34,774 nucleotides of DNA from Bacteroidota bacterium (GTDB lineage Bacteria; Bacteroidota; Bacteroidia; JABEUT01), in the NCBI GenBank assembly GCA_013289165.1, contig JABDAL010000017.1, forward strand, positions 1 through 34,774, read 5' to 3'. Positions within the stretch are counted from its first letter, which is position 1; each line of letters opens with the position of its first letter. Of this stretch, positions 30,680 through 34,774 are shown piece by piece. The translations under genes were made by a program, and so were the position numbers. The notes beneath the pieces are model-generated. The model ran no database searches and was not told where the DNA came from. It saw nothing but the letters and a program-made list of their open reading frames with translations.

Positions 30680-31393
30680 ATGATGACACTGGGCGACAAC
30701 TGGCTTACAGAAAAACATATAGATTTTGAATACAAAAAGTATGTTCTGCTTGCTTTTCTCCAGCAAGTGGATAAAGATTTTGAGCTTCAAAAATTATATC
30801 CATCCCTTCGCGAAGTAATTAAGCACTACAGGCAGGTAGTTGCCATTAAAGAAAAGAAAGAAGAGCTATACAATTCCTTTCCGGCAAAGGCTACCGATAT
30901 GGATATGGAAAACATGCAACTGGTTTATGAAAAGATATTTCATGACAGCAAACTGATGCGTGAGTTGGAGAATATTATCAACTTCTCGATTCCCCAATTT
31001 GAAAGCCACCTGGCAGAAGGCAAAAAAATTTATGACGCCATAGAATCCCAACTAAATATTTTTCCGATAGGAGTAGTACCCTTACGACGCAAGGAAGGAT
31101 ACCTGTTTATCCGCGACGGAAAAAATGCAGCCACAAAAGTCTACGAGTATGATATCACTTTGTTTGAACAGTCTGATGCAAAGTACAGGGGTATACATAC
31201 AGAGTATGTTAAAACATGGGAAAGCGACCTGGGAATAACTTACCAATATATTAAGCTTGAATTGCTGAAAGAAAAACAAGATATTCCCAATCCGGCTACC
31301 TACGCTATAGAAAGCGACTGGCTAGTTCCGTTGGAAGAAACCCTTTTGCCTATTGCAAAAAGGTGTTTGCTGAAATACGTAGGAAATTCTTAA
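30680..31393 (+). CDS. Protein of unknown function, conserved-looking and soluble
   Basis: The 237 residues form a protein I do not recognise. It is rich in charged helices (FEYKKYVLLAFLQQVDKDFELQKLYPSLREVIKHYRQVV, MQLVYEKIFHDSKLMRELENII) with a more beta-like second half (IGVVPLRRKEGYLFIRDGKNAATKVYEYDITLF). No signal peptide, membrane helix or catalytic motif is seen. The codon use looks like the neighbours. Start candidates are a GTG (30674) and two adjacent ATGs (30680, 30683). It has a promoter candidate of its own and converges with hpd at a 7-base gap. A cytoplasmic role is likely; nothing more can be said. Confidence 0.75.
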   Translation: MMTLGDNWLTEKHIDFEYKKYVLLAFLQQVDKDFELQKLYPSLREVIKHYRQVVAIKEKKEELYNSFPAKATDMDMENMQLVYEKIFHDSKLMRELENIINFSIPQFESHLAEGKKIYDAIESQLNIFPIGVVPLRRKEGYLFIRDGKNAATKVYEYDITLFEQSDAKYRGIHTEYVKTWESDLGITYQYIKLELLKEKQDIPNPATYAIESDWLVPLEETLLPIAKRCLLKYVGNS

Positions 31394-31400
31394 GACTGCC

Positions 31401-32546
31401 TTACAGCGTACCTCTTCTTTCCTGCTCTCTTTCTATAGCCTCAAACAAAGCTTTAAAATTACCTGCCCCAAAGGATTTTGCCCCCTTTCGCTGGATAATT
31501 TCATAGAATAAGGTAGGACGGTCTTCCACCGGTTTGGTAAAGATTTGAAGGAGGTAACCTTCTTCATCGCGGTCAACCAAAATTTTCAGTCGCCTCAAGT
31601 CCTCAATACTTTCATCAATTTTTCCTACCCTTTTGAATAAGGTATCATCGTAATAGGAATCGGGTGTTTCAAGAAATTCTATTCCCCGTGACTTAAGTTC
31701 GATAACGGTTTCGATAATGTTATCAGTTGCAATGGCTATATGCTGAACACCTCCATCCAAATAAAAATCAAGATACTCTTCAATCTGTGATTTCTTTTTG
31801 CCTTTGGCGGGTTCATTAATCGGGAACTTGATATATCCATTACCACTGGATACTACCTTACTCATGAGGGCTGAATACTCGGTAGCAATTTGCTTGTCGT
31901 CAAATGTGATGAGTAATTTAAAGCCCATAACATCTTCATAGAACTTAACCCACTTATTCATCTCTCCAAGTGGAACATTGCCTACACAATGGTCAACATA
32001 TTTCAGTCCAAGGGGCTTAATTTTAAAATTCGATTTAGCTTCTCTATAGCCGGGCAGAAAAGCGCCTTTATAGTTTTTGCGCTCTACAAAGGTGTGGATA
32101 GTTTCACCATAGGTATGTATAGAAGCCATTTTAACTTCGCCGTGCTCATCCTTAAATGTTTGTGGAGGCGAGGCAGGTGTAGCACCTCTTTTTACGGTTT
32201 CATTAAACGATTTTTCTGCATCATCCACCCAAAGTGACAATACCTTTACTCCATCACCATGTTTGAGTACATGCTTTGATATTGGGCTTTCAGGGTTCAG
32301 GGCAGTACTCAATACCAAACGAACTTTGCCTTGTTGAAGCACATAGGATGCTTTTTCTTTATTCCCGGTCTCCAACCCGGAATACGCAACCAATTCATAA
32401 CCCCAGGCAGCCTGGTAATAATATGCAGATTGCTTTGCATTGCCTACATAAAACTCTAAGTGGTCGGTGCCATTAAGCGGGAGAAAATCTTCCCCGGCAT
32501 TTTTATGAAGTTCTGCTAATTTGTTTTCTGCTGTTAGTGTTTCCAT
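31401..32546 (-). CDS. hpd: 4-hydroxyphenylpyruvate dioxygenase
   Basis: These 381 residues match the family length of 350-400. Iron ligands are visible as His186 (YVDHCVGNV), His269 (VQHIAIAT) and Glu349 (LFYEII). The enzyme turns 4-hydroxyphenylpyruvate, from tyrosine transamination, into homogentisate with O2 and Fe(II). The next gene upstream, hmgA, takes homogentisate as substrate. The 42-base gap to hmgA has no full -7 match, so the two genes likely share a transcript. A role in pyomelanin-type pigment or plastoquinone-like synthesis is less likely given hmgA. Confidence 0.95.
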   Translation of the reverse strand: METLTAENKLAELHKNAGEDFLPLNGTDHLEFYVGNAKQSAYYYQAAWGYELVAYSGLETGNKEKASYVLQQGKVRLVLSTALNPESPISKHVLKHGDGVKVLSLWVDDAEKSFNETVKRGATPASPPQTFKDEHGEVKMASIHTYGETIHTFVERKNYKGAFLPGYREAKSNFKIKPLGLKYVDHCVGNVPLGEMNKWVKFYEDVMGFKLLITFDDKQIATEYSALMSKVVSSGNGYIKFPINEPAKGKKKSQIEEYLDFYLDGGVQHIAIATDNIIETVIELKSRGIEFLETPDSYYDDTLFKRVGKIDESIEDLRRLKILVDRDEEGYLLQIFTKPVEDRPTLFYEIIQRKGAKSFGAGNFKALFEAIEREQERRGTL

Positions 32547-32588
32547 ATACGATTTTAGGATTTAAAAAATAAGATTCAGGGTTTCAAA

Positions 32589-33746
32589 TTATTCGAGCCA
32601 GCTTTTGTAATACTTTCCGTCATCAATCTTTAATGCTTCCTCCGTAACCATTAAAGGATAGAAAGTATCTACCATTACAGCCAACTCGTGAGTTTCTTTT
32701 TTGCCAATACTTCTTTCCATAGAGCCGCGAGCAGGCCCGTGTGGTATACCTTTGGGATGAAGGGTAATATTGCCCTGTTTAATATCGTTTCGGCTCATGA
32801 AGTCTCCATCCACATAGTATATTATTTCATCAGAATCAATATTACTATGGTTATAAGGAGCGGGAACCGAATCGGGGTGATAATCGAACAAGCGGGGACA
32901 GAAAGAGCATACTACAAAATGGGGTGTTTCAAAAGTCTGGTGAACCGGAGGTGGTTGATGAATCCGCCCGGTAATAGGCTCAAAATCGTGAATGGAAAAA
33001 GCATACGGATAATTATATCCATCCCAACCTACCACATCAAAAGGATGGTAAGCATAAATAAGCTCATGCAATTGGTTCTGCTTTTTTATCTTTATAGTAA
33101 ATTCTCCTTTCTTGTCAATAGTTTCAAGGTTTTGGGGTTTACGAATATCGCGCTCGCAATAAGGGGAATGTTCCAGCAATTGCCCAAATTCATTCCTGTA
33201 GCGGCGGGGAGTATATATGGGACTATATGATTCGAGGAAGAAAAGACGGTTGTCCTTTCCTTCAAATTCAATGGCATAAATCATCCCCCTTGGAATGATT
33301 AAGTAATCACCATAATCAAAAGGAAGCTGGCCTAAAAAAGTACGCAATACACCTTTGCCTTTATGAATGAAAATAAGCTCGTCGGCATCGGCATTTTTGT
33401 AGAAATAGTTTTTCATGGATTCACGGGGAGATGCCAACCCGATATGCACATCTTTATTAGCAAGAAGTACCTTGCGGCTTTCAAGAAAATCATCTTCGGG
33501 AGCAACCTCAAACCCTTTCAGAAGCATGGCCCTTATGTTGTTCTGTACAGCAATTTTTGGGGTCACATCTACACTTTTGCCAATGGTACTCACCTGTGTA
33601 GGCCTGTGTGTGTGATACAAAAGGGAAGACATGCCATGAAAGCCTTCCGTACCAAAGAGCTCTTCATAGTAATACTTACCATCTTCTTTCTTAAAAGTGG
33701 TGTGCCGCTTATGCGGAAACTTACCCAACGAATGATATATAGGCAT
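32589..33746 (-). CDS. hmgA: Homogentisate 1,2-dioxygenase
   Basis: These 385 residues form a cupin-fold dioxygenase that opens the homogentisate ring to maleylacetoacetate. The N-terminal block YHSLGKFPHKRHTTFKK and GTEGFHGMSSLLYHTHRPTQV match the family. Candidate iron ligands are His300 and Glu307 (PYNHSNIDSDE) and His336 (GIPHGPARGS). It lies upstream of hpd in one operon. Genes for maleylacetoacetate isomerase and fumarylacetoacetase, needed to finish the route to fumarate and acetoacetate, are not in the window. The sequence is shorter than the roughly 440-residue mammalian enzyme, as is common in Bacteroidota. Confidence 0.93.
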   Translation of the reverse strand: MPIYHSLGKFPHKRHTTFKKEDGKYYYEELFGTEGFHGMSSLLYHTHRPTQVSTIGKSVDVTPKIAVQNNIRAMLLKGFEVAPEDDFLESRKVLLANKDVHIGLASPRESMKNYFYKNADADELIFIHKGKGVLRTFLGQLPFDYGDYLIIPRGMIYAIEFEGKDNRLFFLESYSPIYTPRRYRNEFGQLLEHSPYCERDIRKPQNLETIDKKGEFTIKIKKQNQLHELIYAYHPFDVVGWDGYNYPYAFSIHDFEPITGRIHQPPPVHQTFETPHFVVCSFCPRLFDYHPDSVPAPYNHSNIDSDEIIYYVDGDFMSRNDIKQGNITLHPKGIPHGPARGSMERSIGKKETHELAVMVDTFYPLMVTEEALKIDDGKYYKSWLE

Positions 33747-33763
33747 AGGGTATAATTTACCCT
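33747..33763. promoter_or_regulatory. Operator-like palindrome before hmgA
   Basis: AGGGTA and TACCCT flank a 5-nt AT centre, ending directly at the hmgA ATG (33746). It lies between the -7 element and the start codon, where a bound repressor would block initiation. It could equally be a leader hairpin. Confidence 0.5.
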
Positions 33764-33764
33764 A

Positions 33765-33772
33765 CAAATTTA
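33765..33772 (-). promoter_or_regulatory. Promoter -7 element of hmgA-hpd
   Basis: The minus strand reads TAAATTTG, a full TAnnTTTG match, 18 bases before the ATG at 33746. The operator-like palindrome overlaps the predicted start of transcription. Confidence 0.55.
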
Positions 33773-33799
33773 GCAATATTTCGGGAGAGCATAAAACGA

Positions 33800-34624
33800 C
33801 TATTTGTAAGCGTTCAAAAAACTGTATTCAAAACGGAGAGACACTTGCCGGTTATCTATCCGGAGCATATTGCCATATAATTGCTTTTCATATACCAAAT
33901 CGATGCGGGTAAGGCTATTAATGATAAGCTGCATGGCAGGTGCAATGTCCAGGTAGCTTTCATTGGTTGTAGGATTTGCCTTACCCAAAAACTCTACAAA
34001 GAGATTTAAATTGGGCTGAGAATAGTTTTTATATTCAACCGGCAAACATAACCACCCTGCAGATAGTGAATAATTGAGTTCATCTTTCACTTGCCCGGGG
34101 TTTAGTAGATAACCAATATTGTCTGTAGCCCTAAGATACCCTCCCGTAAAAGAAAATGCTATCTTATGTAAAAGCTGTGTTGCTATAATACCTATTCCTG
34201 CGCCTGAATTATCACCACCCAAATTAATCTCCTCATATTGTATAGGGTTATTAACCAGGGAAGCCCTTCCGTAAATTGCCATCCGGAAATGCGATTGTAC
34301 CTCATCATGTGCAAAAAACCTATACTTTATATAGGTGCCGATGCCTTCGGCTTTAAAGCTATTTTGATGGCAGTCGCTGGCATAAAAATTCAGATGTACC
34401 ATCCAATTTTTACTGATACCCCACATCACTTCGGGTGACAAACGATACATAGTACTTTTGTTAACAGTTTCATAAGATGTCAATGGAAACAATTCATTGG
34501 TAACCCTGATGCCAATAGATTTGGCAGGCATTGCACTGGCCGGTTCGGTGGAAGTAAAAAGCTCTTGTGCCCCCAGTTCCAAATGGCAGAAAAGGGAGAT
34601 AATTAGAAAATATATCGTTCTCAT
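33800..34624 (-). CDS. Exported protein, probable outer membrane beta-barrel, function unknown
   Basis: These 274 residues have a signal peptide (MRTIYFLIISLFCHLELGAQ) and alternating polar/hydrophobic strands in the remainder (KSIGIRVTNELFPL, NWMVHLNFYASD, YIKYRFFAHDEV, FRMAIYGRASLV, LNYSLSAGWLCLP). It ends in an aromatic-rich strand (VSLRFEYSFLNAYK), all consistent with an outer membrane barrel of 10-14 strands. The repeated local sequence STEPASAMPAKSIGIRV at the mature start may be a plug or first strand. It begins three bases after the stop of the partial gene to the right, so they form an operon. I do not recognise a named family with certainty. Confidence 0.75.
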   Translation of the reverse strand: MRTIYFLIISLFCHLELGAQELFTSTEPASAMPAKSIGIRVTNELFPLTSYETVNKSTMYRLSPEVMWGISKNWMVHLNFYASDCHQNSFKAEGIGTYIKYRFFAHDEVQSHFRMAIYGRASLVNNPIQYEEINLGGDNSGAGIGIIATQLLHKIAFSFTGGYLRATDNIGYLLNPGQVKDELNYSLSAGWLCLPVEYKNYSQPNLNLFVEFLGKANPTTNESYLDIAPAMQLIINSLTRIDLVYEKQLYGNMLRIDNRQVSLRFEYSFLNAYK

Positions 34625-34627
34625 GGC

Positions 34628-34774
34628 TCACAAGGTTATATGGTAAGTATTTTCTATGGGAACAGCTTGTCCCGCATATTTTTTAAACTCCTTTGGACTT
34701 AGAAATCCCTTGTCAATTATGGAAAAGGTTTCCACACCACTCAGCACTTTGGGAGTTGTATTGATGAAAAGGAA
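34628..34774 (-). CDS. C-terminal end of a partial gene (unknown function)
   Basis: 48 codons and a TGA stop are visible; the rest is beyond the right edge. The residues include TTPKVLSGVETFSIIDK and PKEFKKYAGQAVPIENTYHI. The frame has no internal stop and the stop lies three bases before the next ATG, which supports a real coupled gene. The tail is too short to assign a family. Confidence 0.6.
   Translation of the reverse strand, partial: FLFINTTPKVLSGVETFSIIDKGFLSPKEFKKYAGQAVPIENTYHITL

Noticed and set aside
32688-33230. A 180-codon open frame on the plus strand inside hmgA
   Set aside because: It is antisense to a strongly supported dioxygenase gene and has no promoter or family features.

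Overview
The window comes from a Bacteroidota chromosome of about 40% GC, most likely a Chitinophagales- or Sphingobacteriales-like lineage. The evidence is a MurF-alanine racemase fusion, a long-form IspG with an internal insertion, a lectin/SprB/PKD adhesin with a gliding-type C-terminal domain, almost no Shine-Dalgarno sequences, and the Bacteroidota -7 promoter element TAnnTTTG in front of nearly every transcription unit. It is mostly core genome. I see no intact mobile element, phage, CRISPR array, tRNA or rRNA.

Layout. 1-362: AT-rich non-coding DNA with promoter-like sites. 363-6892 (+): a small exported protein, then an RND efflux system (permease, lipoprotein adaptor, TolC-like channel) and a half-size TauE/SafE membrane protein. 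6906-9251 (-): a large secreted adhesin. 9393-10106 (-): YebC regulator. 10107-10556: a 450-bp gene-free stretch holding six copies of a 12-bp motif. 10557-11576 (-): radical SAM/SPASM protein, divergent from 11632-15650 (+): MurF-Alr, polyprenyl diphosphate synthase and a MORN-repeat lipoprotein. 15643-16083 (-): RimK-linked zinc-protease family protein. 16204-21778 (+): a tightly packed operon of rhomboid protease, GmhB-like phosphatase, GT4 glycosyltransferase, RNase HII and a membrane-anchored beta-propeller protein. 21826-24394 (-): rpsO-pnp, ending at a strong terminator. 24536-25868 (+): dienelactone hydrolase and a thioredoxin-fold lipoprotein, each with its own promoter. 25897-30571 (+): an isoprenoid/phospholipid operon of ispG, acyltransferase, pssA and lipid kinase. 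30680-31393 (+): a protein of unknown function. 31401-33746 (-): hpd and hmgA of tyrosine/homogentisate breakdown. 33800-34774 (-): an outer-membrane-barrel-like protein and the end of an upstream partner gene.

Cell-envelope building dominates: peptidoglycan (MurF-Alr), long-chain polyprenyl diphosphate and isoprenoid precursors (IspG), phospholipid head groups (PssA, lipid kinase), surface glycans (GmhB-like, GT4, acyltransferase), efflux and adhesion. rpsO-pnp and RNase HII add RNA processing. Reading the promoters changes several gene starts: in four places the longest open frame begins upstream of or inside a promoter element. Four genes (radical SAM, murF-alr, polyprenyl synthase, ispG) appear to have leaderless or near-leaderless mRNAs. 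The least explained signal is the motif cluster at 10204-10514. I found no gene set that clearly forms a new defence, conflict or mobile system.
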